Assembly (NCBI GenBank): GCA_029851415.1
Contig: CM056742.1
Location: 145,023,121-145,087,120 of the forward strand
Reading direction: 5' to 3'
DNA: 64,000 nt
From: Eretmocerus hayati
Lineage: Eukaryota; Arthropoda; Insecta; Hymenoptera; Aphelinidae
Below are positions 1-9,403 of the stretch, one piece after another (positions within the stretch are counted from its first letter, which is position 1; the number at the start of each line of letters is the position of its first letter). The notes below the pieces were generated by a model, which saw nothing but the letters and a program-made list of their open reading frames with translations, made no database searches and was not told where the DNA came from. Position numbers and translations under genes: made by a program.

Positions 1-42
1 CATCTTTGAAATAGAATTTTCAGGAAACAAAACCAAACAGAG

Positions 43-252
43 TCATTCTGGGAGTAAGCTCTGATTCTTTTTGACCGACTTTTGAGCATTTGAACCTACT
101 TTGTGAATTACTTTCAAATAATTATATTGACTTATGAAAAGTTTCCATTGAAGAGAACTAATAGTGACAAAGAATCTGGGCTCTTCTACTTCATCAAAAG
201 AATCAGGTTGTGTCATCATAGATGATTCTGGATAATTGGCTCGTCTCTTACA
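43..252 (-). CDS. candidate terminal coding exon, unrecognised
   Basis: On the minus strand a frame opens right after a plausible splice acceptor (ending TTTTGAATAG near 253) and reads about 69 residues to a stop at 43-45. It starts CKRRANYPESS, contains DSFDEVEEPRFF and ends KKNQSLLPE. Mixed charged and aromatic composition looks more coding-like than the surrounding AT-rich DNA, but I recognise no domain. It lies downstream, in the minus-strand sense, of the cysteine-patterned fragment at 653-1149 and could be its last exon or a separate gene. The exon boundary is inferred from the acceptor only. Chance ORF remains a real alternative. Confidence 0.2.
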   Translation of the reverse strand, partial: CKRRANYPESSMMTQPDSFDEVEEPRFFVTISSLQWKLFISQYNYLKVIHKVGSNAQKSVKKNQSLLPE

Positions 253-652
253 CCTATTCAAAAGATTCCGAGCGATCCTTTTATATTATCCAGTCAATTT
301 CAAACATTCCTTTCTAGTCTGATCAATGATAGCCTTGCAAGTAGCGGGAAGGGAATTCCCCGGGTCAATTGACTTCATAAAAAGAATCAGTTGACATAAT
401 TATTGGCAGGAATTGACGTAGAACGTTCGATGATGGAGAAGACCAGGGAAAAGATAATGTACTTTCTCAGAAATTTTGAGAAAAATGCCCGATTTTTGAC
501 TGGGCGTCAGGTGAATGTTAGCAACTAATTATTGAAAAAATCTTGCTCACAAATTTGTTATTATCGTAGACACCTTGCTACTTTCAATCAGCACATTTTT
601 GCAGAACCCATTTAATTAATTTTTGAGTAAATTTCATTCAGGCTGATGTTTT

Positions 653-1149
653 CTAAATCCTGTCATTAGTATTTACATCAGCAAAAAAGTGTTTCAAGAT
701 TGTAATATCTTTTTCTGGAACTACCACGCGTATGTGAGCAACTAATTCCTTCGGATCACTCCAAGGATCACTCGTTATCAAACATCTGTAAAAAAAGAAT
801 GTAATCTCAGCAATGCTTTCATCAGACAACGCTTTGTTGCACTTATGCCAGAGCTGAATTCTATATCTTGCGTCCGCATCGCGACAAAGTTCCAAAAAAG
901 CACAGCTCATCACATCACAGATAAGATTCTTGAAATAGAATTTCGTATTTTTCAGTTTTTTTTATCTACATCAGTCTGCGCATCGGACAATCTGCACTCA
1001 TCATCGAAGACAACGCATCGATAAATGCACCTTAAGTTTCTTTCGCATCGCATCGCATCATCCTTATCACCATAGTCACGACTCTCGAAATTTCGTTCTT
1101 CCATAATATATTTCCTCAAACAATCTCTCATCATCACTTTGCAACTCAT
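653..1149 (-). pseudogene. cysteine-patterned, OBP-like coding remnant with an A-run frameshift
   Basis: Two minus-strand reading frames abut at an 8-base T run (A run on the coding strand, 956-963). The first (952-1149, 65 residues) has MRDCLRKYIMEERN, then 30 residues after that cysteine the motif CIYRC. C-x30-C-x3-C is close to the C1/C2/C3 spacing of insect odorant-binding proteins. The second (653 to about 955) has ELCRDADARYRIQLWHKC, resembling the C4 to C6 end of OBPs but with the C5 position occupied by Arg, as in C-minus OBPs. One extra A in the run would join both frames into about 165 residues. No signal peptide is seen upstream of 1149, and the frame runs about 60 residues beyond the expected OBP end, so an upstream exon, a fused domain or a different family are all possible. 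It is either a decayed gene or a homopolymer sequencing error. Confidence 0.27.
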
Positions 1150-1249
1150 GAATCACGTTTGGCGCACCCGCGTCACACATTATCTCAATACACACAAAAT
1201 TTTAAACTCGTGTGCGAAATTAACACACCAATAAGAGGATCGCCTGAGC

Positions 1250-1800
1250 GGCGCGCCTTCAACTTCTGCTTTTTGCAAAGCTAATAGCTTAGTCTTTGAA
1301 AGCTTTGGCGCTTGGCGATAAAAATAATGACAGATTTTTTCGTGCATGGCGCGCCGAGTGAAAAAGATAGAGAGAGAAAGAGAGACAGCCGTGACATTGA
1401 CCCTGCCTCTGATAAGCTATATACCTCGGCTATATGTACTGCTCATGGCCCATCCAAGACATCACCGAATCATACATCTATATAGATATATGTGTTACAA
1501 GTACATCGTATCTGCTCGCACGAGGTATCAAAGAAAAGTGTATAAGTATATGTACACAGGAGTCACAGTGGAAGGAGGATGAGGATAAGTAGGAGGACTG
1601 CCGCCGCGACCTTGGCTCGACCCCGTGCAAGGTCGCAGACGTGCGGACGCCCCCTCCGCCATCACCCAACGACGACGACGACGTCGAGTTTTCGGTTCTG
1701 ATGTATCTGGCTCTGGGTAAATATACAAAGCACCGATCACACAGTATGTGCATGTAAAGGCAGAGCTTTGGAGACACCTAGAGTAACCCACCCAACCCCT
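1250..1800. other. GC-rich island with CGA/CGG tracts
   Basis: This stretch is clearly richer in G+C than its surroundings. It includes an ACGACGACGACG tract near 1670-1685, GA-rich runs near 1362-1386 and alternating TATA segments. Overlapping frames on both strands are open by composition and show no domain. It resembles the promoter and 5'-leader islands seen elsewhere in the window (20.3, 37.9, 51.0 and 61.9 kb). Regulatory function is inference. Confidence 0.25.
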
Positions 1801-2894
1801 TTCTCATATATATACGTAACGAGATGTTCTTTAAATGCGGGATGTATTTGTGTGTTCTAGGCACTTTTTTGTTGTGATAAGGCCATCGAGGGTCATGGGC
1901 CGATGGTGACCCCGTCAAATGTATTATCGGAAAATGGTGTCTGGGAGCTTGCAAAGATAGAGCTTTTCGATATTACTGTATACCTATCTACTTCTCATCT
2001 CTTCGTAAATGGGTTCGAATTTCCCGCTTCGGGTTCGTTAGCTTTAGGGGTTGAGATTCCCTGGGGAGATGGTGACTGCTGCGATTGGATTTGAGAGATT
2101 ATGAGGTTTGGCGGTTCTTTGAGAGCGATGATGTTCGTAATGGCGTTGCAGAGTCGTGTTTTCCACTTTGAGTGATGTGTATCGCATGGTGCGCTCAATA
2201 CCAAAATTTTACAAATATTCAAGGTAAAGTTTGTTAAGTCTGACAACAATCTTTCATCTTTGGGAGAAAACGTTTGAAGCAAAAAAAGTCTGCAATAAAT
2301 CTTTCTGACTTTGAGAAATCCAAAATTTAATTCTTAACTTTTATCTGATGATCGAAATGGTAATTGACTTTGACTTATTTCATGAAAATCCTCATCTTTC
2401 ACCTTGAGTTGAGCTTCAACTAAATGTGAAAGCTCCATGTCCAATTACAAGTGCCTTCCTTGAATTCAAAAGATACAGTAACTCTGTCAGGATCTTATTT
2501 TATTTTGTATCTTTGAAAAAGTAGACTGAGACTCTCCCCGATATGAATATCGCGAAAGTCAAGGCAAGCTCTGAGCAATGAGTGATGTTCGAGTGGAAGA
2601 ATCTTCTCATTTTTCGCCGTATTTTTGTGACCGAGACCCATATCTCGTTAACTTGGTTGTGTCTCTTTGAAAAATTTGCTCAGCAAAACTGAGTCGGTGT
2701 CTCTTCGCTCTTCTGCAACGGCGTGGGTTTGGATCAGTTTAGATGATGGATGAGCGTAGATGAGCTGTGGTCCAGCGTGACTTTCGCCTTCGGTATCTAT
2801 AATGTATGAATGTTCGTACGCACAGTGAAACCAAAATTTGACCTTCGAAACTAAAAGAAAGAGGCTCAAGTTGGATTACGAACTAAGTATCAAT
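1801..2894. other. AT-rich stretch, no supported gene
   Basis: Only short frames on both strands are present. I see no recognisable domain, RNA or repeat structure. Confidence 0.4.
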
Positions 2895-3737
2895 GTTCAC
2901 TCATAGCTGGCACACCTCCGCCAAATAACATAGCTGGCCAACCTGGGTCGATTCGACCCACACCGAAGAATTGATGCTGTAGCTATTATATTGAATATTT
3001 TGACTTGAAATTTTTTTTGTATCTCCTTTGATATGTTTTCAATGGGACAATGTATCGAGATATCCTCCAAGGTCAAATAAAAAATTCCAAAAAATACAGA
3101 TGTCCAGAAAAATGCAAAAAATCACCTTTTTCACTAAAAAAATTGTAGACGGCACAATTTTCATCCAAATGAGCTGAAAATTTAAGTGAGTCATCTCGAG
3201 ATAAGGTCAGTCTAAGGAAGAAATAACACAAGAGTGGATCTTGAAAAAAAGGTATTTATTCTGACATATTTCGAGCGATGAATTGAGAATTTTTATTCTC
3301 ACCCAATATGACGGGATGACGACCTCCATTGGAAGATCGACCACTGGACTATTCTTTTCTCATATCTACTTGATCTTGAGATAACTCAGCCAAATTTTCA
3401 GCTCATTCCACTGAAAATTGCGTCCTCTAGAATATTTTCAGTGGAAAGGCCTTTTTTGCAATTTTTTGCAATAATTCATTATCGCATTAATAACATGCAA
3501 TCTAAAATAGCGCGCGTACCTGGCACACCTGGTTATTTTAGACCCAGCGGCAATTTCGCTTGGCTGTGGTGTGGAGATGCGCGCGGAAAACCTGTTGCTA
3601 TATGCACGGTCGGTAAGTGGCACATCTTGACTACCAACAAATGTCACCCTGAGCTCGGAAAGCTTCGAATTACGAGCGTGGTAATCTCATAAAAAAAGCC
3701 TTGGGTCGAATAGACCCACGTGTGCTAACCGAGTTAA
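2895..3737. mobile_element. diverged foldback/TIR element with GGGTCGANTCGACCC ends
   Basis: The outer parts carry GGGTCGATTCGACCCA (near 2946-2961) and, inverted, GGGTCGAATAGACCCA (near 3703-3718), next to GGCACAC/GTGTGC blocks. Inside, about 60 bp around 3145-3207 match, inverted, 3368-3432 at roughly 80% (shared core AATGAGCTGAAAATTT), and the similarity extends outward through GCAAAAAA and CACTRAAAA blocks. The right end lies next to TTAA (3734-3737) and the left next to TTCA, so a degenerate piggyBac-type TTAA target site is possible but unproven. There is no transposase. A non-autonomous, old copy is likely. Confidence 0.5.
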
Positions 3738-4388
3738 TCTAACGGGAAACACTATTCCACCCGTTGATATTTGATCGGCAGTTATTTTAGACACTTATTT
3801 TAGCGGAGTTTTTTATCTAGTATTTGCTGATTTAATAAACATCCTGTATCGAGATGATTGTGCTCCTATAACTCTTGTTTTGTAGAAGAAAGCCTGGCTA
3901 ATTTTTCATCATACAAAAATTCGAAGAGCCGAGTAATTGAGAAAGTAAAATCTTGAAGCGGAAAAAAATGTTCATTTTCAAACCTGGTCCGTAGAAGAAA
4001 AGTTGAGAAACTTTGAATGAGGGGAATTTGGAGTAACAGCAATCCAAGAAAAAATTTTCTTGATCAGCACAGGTTTGTGAGTAATCTGAAATTTTCATGT
4101 TGGACCGAAAAGATTACGTTCATAGAACACAAATGATTAAAACATTTTCCGCAGTCAGGCCTGTCCGCAGTGTTAAACGTAAAACCAAAATCAACATTTT
4201 TTGTCGAGGTCATACGACCAGTCTAATAACGATTTTTCTTTGACACACACGGTGTGTGACACACCTGTACAAGTCAAAGTTTTGCACATCTTCCATTTTC
4301 ACGATACCTGTCGATTATCTTGTGCATGGGTAAGTGAGGTCGTCTTCAATATTCACGGAAATGTACATAATAGTCCATTTCGATACAA
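3738..4388. other. AT-rich stretch, no supported gene
   Basis: Short unsupported frames only. A small CACAC/GTGTG palindrome occurs near 4243-4264. Confidence 0.4.
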
Positions 4389-4464
4389 GGGCGTAAAACG
4401 TTTTATTCGCGTCCGTGTGATGGGAATCATCACGAGAACGCGGATAATAATAGGTTTCACGCCC
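4389..4464. other. imperfect 76-nt hairpin
   Basis: The left arm starting GGGCGTAAAACG pairs with the right arm ending GGTTTCACGCCC. The inner parts TTCGCGTCCGTGTGATG and TCATCACGAGAACGCGG also pair, with small bulges and a 3-5 nt loop (GGAA). The size and bulged stem are compatible with a pre-miRNA-like fold, but the loop is unusually tight. Strand, transcription and processing are unknown. It could also be the relic of a small palindromic element. Confidence 0.35.
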
Positions 4465-7156
4465 GTGTATATACTTCTCGATAAACTGTGAGTAAAAGTC
4501 AACAAACTGTGCGCAAAGTGCACTTTTACCCACAGTGTATCAAAAACAATTATTTTTAATAAGACTCATACCAGACAAAAACAACCATCCAAAATTCAAA
4601 ACCCCTTTCACTCTTCACTCAGCTGACAATGTCATCTATAATGGTTACCGAAAACTCATTACCGGGATGAAAATTCTTCAACCACGGGACACCTGTAGTG
4701 TACTACACCAAAAGAAATTGTCATGAGTATTCACCAAGCGCAAGGCCGGTCGATGCCGTCGCGGGGTTGATGATGGCGTGCACCAAGCCATGTATATGTA
4801 CATAATGCATGGGTCGTCGCTCGAAGGATAAAATGTAAATAGAGTTGAGAACCACTGCTCAGGCATAAACTAGGTGGGTGTCTCTTGTAGCTTTCTGTAT
4901 ACACGGATAGGATAGGTTTCTCGCGTGACGCTCATGCGCGTCCGTATCAGCACTCTGTGAAGGTTTCAGAAAGATGGAATATTTGTGTGAGTATACAACA
5001 TATAACCATTCGATATGAGGGCGTTGGCCGCTCTATAGACAAGAAACCCAGGTGTCTCATCCCTACCGCCCTCCCACACCCCTCCAAAATTATCAATATA
5101 ACGATTAGCCTTAGCTTCTATAGCTTGTATAACTGCTCGAGGTCTCGGGTTGTAGGTATAGATGATGCAGAGCATTGTCAAAGGTTATTGTACTGTTGCT
5201 ACTCGTTTTTTTAACCACCATTGCGTGCTACAGTTTTTCGTGAATAATTTGCAACGACAATTAGTATTACATCGTGAAAAGCCTCTTTTTATACCTCAAT
5301 TCGAATCAATTTTTCCCCAATCCTACTGGATAAGTTACTGAAAGAAAAAATTTAAGAAAAAACTTCAACCAATTGACTAAATTCTCTATGCACCCTCAAG
5401 TCCACCAGTTGTTTATTTAAAAAATGCAACCGATTGGTTGAATCTGGGTCTGAACTTCCAACCAACTGATTCAGTTTCAAATTGAATTTATTGATTAAGA
5501 TTTTAATCACTTTTCCACAGTGTGTTCTAGGCACATGCAGAACAATGTGAGCTTATTGTTGCGGTGTCTGACCAATGCGCGCCTTGTTCTACTGCGGCTC
5601 CCACTTTTTCCTGATTTTCCATGAGTGCAAATCTTCAGATTCTGTCTTATATAAGATATCTTACATCCGTCGTGGATGATCACATTCTGAGTAAAACTGT
5701 TCAATTTTCTTTGTAAATACAACTATGTATCGAGGATTGGTGTAAGCGAGGGATCACAGACACAAAACAAACACTCGAGTTTAACGAGATGAAGACGTGT
5801 CGAGACGCAAGACGAATAGATCGAAGCTATTTCGCGAGAAAGACGCAATAAACTCGAGTGAAAAGAGGCGACTGAAAGAGAAAGTCGCTGTGATGTGCAG
5901 AAAAACATGCGTTTTTTGTTGCAATCTCTTCCATATAAGTACACTCCCTTTACGTGCCTCTATATCAAAACTGTTTTTGCGCGTCTGTTGTCATGGCGAC
6001 GAGGCTATTTCACCTACGTCAACATATACCAAACGTACAGTACCTAACCCTTAGCATAGATCAATTTTGCACATATTGGATGATTGGCTTTAGCGATTCT
6101 GATAATGATCGGGAAATTTGTCGTATTATCAACGAAAATTAATTACTCTATGCCTTAAAACATTGTCACTCTAGAATGAACTCATCTATCAATGTTTACA
6201 ATTTTACTTTTCCCGTCGATTTGAAACTGAATTCCATAAGGCAAACATCAACAAAAATTCTGATGATGAGATGTGCGATGTGTTTATTATAACGTAATCA
6301 TTGTTTCAACACAAGGCATTTCGATAATGCTCGGTATATCTTACAGTAAAGATAATTTGAGTTGATACGCAATATTTTTCATTCAGATAAGAAGATACAG
6401 AATCACGTTTCATTCGTGTCACAACTCTCATGAGTTCTGTTTCCATTCGCAAAAATTCTTCGTATCGAAAACCTGACGAATCGCAAAATAAACTGCACGA
6501 ATGCAACTTGTGATAAGGAATAATGCTTCCCGTATAGATACAAATTACTTGTACCTTGTATGACTTAGTTCAGCGTAATAATACACTCTTGGTCAAACTT
6601 CTACTCGAATATCTAATTCTAACTTCTTGTGCTTATGCTGACACATACTCAATTGTTCCCACCATTTTTTTCTTGATTTTTCTTTCTTCTGTTCATATAA
6701 TACCTTTCGCAACGAGTTTCTGAGGTTGCAGCTCGCTTCTGAGCTATTGATTTTGCGGTCTGAGCCGCAGGCGAAGGTTGACATAGTCGCTCGGAAGCGG
6801 GGAACCTCATCAACGAGGTACGAATACTATTTTTTGCAATTTTGAAAGCACCCAAACATCTTAAAATTGCGAAAAAAAAAATTTCTCAAGACGAGTCAAG
6901 TTTTCTTGTGATCTGATTTATAAAATAAGAAGTATTCAAATCGTCCCTATTCAAGAAAAAAACATAGTCTGTAGTTCTGTACGGTTGCCACAAGTTGATA
7001 AGGAAAAGTCGAAACATTTCATTTTGCTAGTATTTGCATGAACTCAGAATTAGTTTTGGTGGAATCACTTTGAATTCGTCGTTTCTGAGTTATTGCTAAT
7101 TCTCTGATCAGTGGTTTTCCGTCGATAGGAAATGAAGTAGCCGTCCTTCATTTACC
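4465..7156. other. AT-rich intergenic or intronic sequence
   Basis: No supported gene. It contains one copy of a short dispersed repeat (6720-6865, listed separately) and otherwise short frames without recognisable domains. Confidence 0.35.
6720..6865 (+). repeat. dispersed repeat, copy 1 (second copy 59528-59642)
   Basis: The segment from GAGGTTGCAGCTCGCTTCTG to TTTTGAAAGCACCCAAACAT matches 59528-59642 in the same orientation (AAGGTTGTAGCTAGCTTCTG to TTTTGTAAGCACCCAAACAT). Both are followed by an AAAATTGC core. Similarity is patchy with several indels. No TIRs or target-site duplications are visible. Confidence 0.4.
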
Positions 7157-7474
7157 TCATTGACAGATATCTTGGAGTTTCTCGGGATTTTTCATGCTAC
7201 CATTAAATACAAGACTCGAGAAAGTGATTTCAGTCAAGATTTGGTATCCATGCTGATCAAAATACTTGGTCGATGAGTTGTGCATTCGTGGATAATCTAG
7301 ACCATCCCTTACTGTCGGTATGAAGCCGTTAATTTCGTGGGGAAATAATTTTCGCGCAATAGTCGCAAGAATTCCGATCAACCACTGTTTGCGTCGTACC
7401 CATCCCACGTCATTCACCTGACCTAGCTCAAAAATAAATAATTTGATTAAGATTGTGATGAGTATTAAAGTCAT
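7157..7474 (-). CDS. candidate small secreted protein exon, unrecognised
   Basis: A minus-strand frame of 105 residues begins at an ATG in good insect context (GATAAAATG). It opens with MTLILITILIKLFIFELGQ, which looks like a signal peptide (hydrophobic core, then a small polar residue). The mature part would be about 87 residues with a single Cys near the end (LQDICQ). A strong splice acceptor (TTCTTTGCAG near 7551) lies upstream, so a 5'UTR exon could join here. The frame stops at TGA immediately before a donor-like GAG/GTAAAT (about 7153-7158), so either a 3'UTR intron follows or the true frame differs. I recognise no family. A chance ORF cannot be excluded. Confidence 0.3.
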   Translation of the reverse strand: MTLILITILIKLFIFELGQVNDVGWVRRKQWLIGILATIARKLFPHEINGFIPTVRDGLDYPRMHNSSTKYFDQHGYQILTEITFSSLVFNGSMKNPEKLQDICQ

Positions 7475-7599
7475 TTTATCTTCCCAGAAATGCCAACGCA
7501 AGGAATCGCAATTTTTAATTTGAAAAATTGAAAAATTGGGATAAGATCTGCAAAGAATCGCAGTCAAATCTCAACATGAAAAATAACTTACAACCAGAT

Positions 7600-8170
7600 T
7601 CAAATATCGATTCAAGCATGCCAACTCTCTTTTTTCTCCTTACTCATTAATCTCCCTCCAAAGCGAGTATATTTATATTTGTCAAGCCATGATGTGACCA
7701 GTTTTACGAGAGTTCGCACGGCTTATACACGAGTGCATCGCATCAACTCCCTCAGAGCGAAATTTGCCACGCTTGTTTTTCGGTCTTCCAAGCAGCAGTA
7801 GCCCGTGCCTGATGACGACTATATATAGTATATATACCTATATAATACCCGCAACGACCTCGAGACGTGCATCGACCGCGTCCAATTTATCCTGCATCCG
7901 TCTACTCTATACTCTAACTTGGGTCCATCATCACGCGAAACTCGCAATCTTTCGCAGAGTCTCGCTAATTTTTCGCTGTCCGCCACCGCGCGAGAAAGCC
8001 AGAAATAATGACACACCATTCGCATTTCACGATATGATGGTATACCATCTCAGACACGGTAGCCAACGCACATCTGGACCAACTTGTTAACGAAAATGAC
8101 AAGATTTATACTATCTATAGAGCCCTATATACTCCCATCTATTCCGTTTTCTTTGGGATTCTCTCACTAT
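7600..8170. other. promoter-like CpG-containing stretch, no supported gene
   Basis: GC-richer than its flanks, with TATATA tracts near 7823-7842. Open frames here (for example 7764-8090) look compositional and show no domain. Confidence 0.2.
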
Positions 8171-8293
8171 ATATATGTATAATATCTTCACATGCCTTAC
8201 TCGAGGAATGTCATTCTGGGATCCATCAGTTCTGTCTTTCTCTTCATTCGAAACCTCGTGTTCTTTTAGCACGCCTCTGCAATCTTCTTGTAG

Positions 8294-9403
8294 ATATACA
8301 ACATGTATCAGAAGTAGTGTACATACCAGTATCGGGGTGTTCGCTGAATTTTGTATCTTCAGGAGGCGTTGTCGAAATATTTTGTAACCATTGCCTATTT
8401 TTGTAACTTTGGATCAAAAATATGAATTTAAACAGTACATTTGTCGTGTTTGAAGCAACTTCACGAGCGTAATGATTTTCTGCTGACCATTACACTAGTG
8501 TTTTTTGTTCTCTGTGTAATGATTAGCAGACGGCTCTCTCACCATGGTCAGGATGTGCGTGCTCTGGATTACATGAATGGTTTATTTCTCGATTGCATTG
8601 GATTATCAATTCAATGTGGTTCTTCCCCACACTTTAGTCCGGTCTGTGGAAATTTTTTATTCTTCCTGTCCTCGCGTACGCGAAGTTCAATGGCTCGCGT
8701 ACGCGAAGACCACTCACGTGCGCGAATACCATTCGCTCGCGTACGCGAAGACAATTTGATCGCGCATGCGAAATTTCTGAAAGTTTCTTTCGCGTTTTCG
8801 CATACGCTGAGGTTCAAATATTTTGTGCCCGCGAGGGTTATAAAACGAGGGTATGCAGGATATTCATGGAGTGCAAAACCAACTCATTTTCAATAAATTT
8901 GTGAAAAGATTCTAAATGCGGGCTGCGATGTTTTTGTCCTGTAGTGTACTTCCGATTTATGCGCTTCAGACACACGGAAAATTTGAAATACGAAAACTCG
9001 AAAGAAGCTTCGAGGAATGTGTGCGCGAGAGAAACACCAGCCGCGCACAATGCAAAATTTGCCCACATCGCACTACAAAATGGAAAAAGATCACTCGAAA
9101 TAAACGTCATTTGATACAATCTATACGAAATGGCTTGATAGATTCATGAAGCCATAGCACGCACATCCTAACCTTGATGAGAAAACTGCTGCAATCATTA
9201 CACAACAAACACAACAAAAAATCATTACGCATGTGAAGTTGCTCCAAGCATTACAGATGTAACATTTGAAGTCACATTTTTTATGCAAAGTTACAAAAAT
9301 AGGCAATCTTTACAAAAAATTTCGACAACGCTTCCCGAAAATACAAAATTCAGCGAACACCCTGATACCGGTATGAACACTACTTCTGGTACGAGTTGTA
9401 TAT
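8294..9403. mobile_element. large diverged palindrome (foldback element)
   Basis: The left arm (8294 to about 8620, weaker to 8820) matches the reverse complement of the right arm (about 8980-9403). Shared blocks include ATATACAAC, CAGAAGTAGTGT, GGGTGTTCGCTGAATTTTGT, GCGTTGTCGAAAT, ATTGCCTATTTTTGTAACTT and GGATGTGCGTGCT. Identity is roughly 75-85% with indels. The spacer holds the CGCGTACGCG array at 8671-8773. No transposase and no clear target duplication are seen. An ORF of 151 residues on the plus strand (8441-8896) crosses arm and spacer and shows no domain. Confidence 0.65.
8671..8773. repeat. tandem array of palindromic CTCGCGTACGCGAAG motif
   Basis: Five copies start near 8671, 8694, 8713, 8736 and 8759, with a period of about 23 bp (one at 19). 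Copies 1, 2 and 4 are identical in CTCGCGTACGCGAAG. Copies 3 and 5 are variants (CTCACGTGCGCGAA, ATCGCGCATGCGAAA). The core CGCGTACGCG is a perfect 10-bp palindrome dense in CpG inside AT-rich DNA, which suits a protein-binding array or a subterminal repeat of the surrounding element. Confidence 0.7.

Noticed and set aside
8671..8773. CRISPR-like short repeat array
   Set aside because: Only five repeats of ~15 bp with 4-9-bp spacers, in a eukaryotic genome; no cas genes. Treated as a tandem motif array.
8441..8896. 151-residue plus-strand ORF
   Set aside because: Lies across one arm and the tandem array of a palindrome; no domain.
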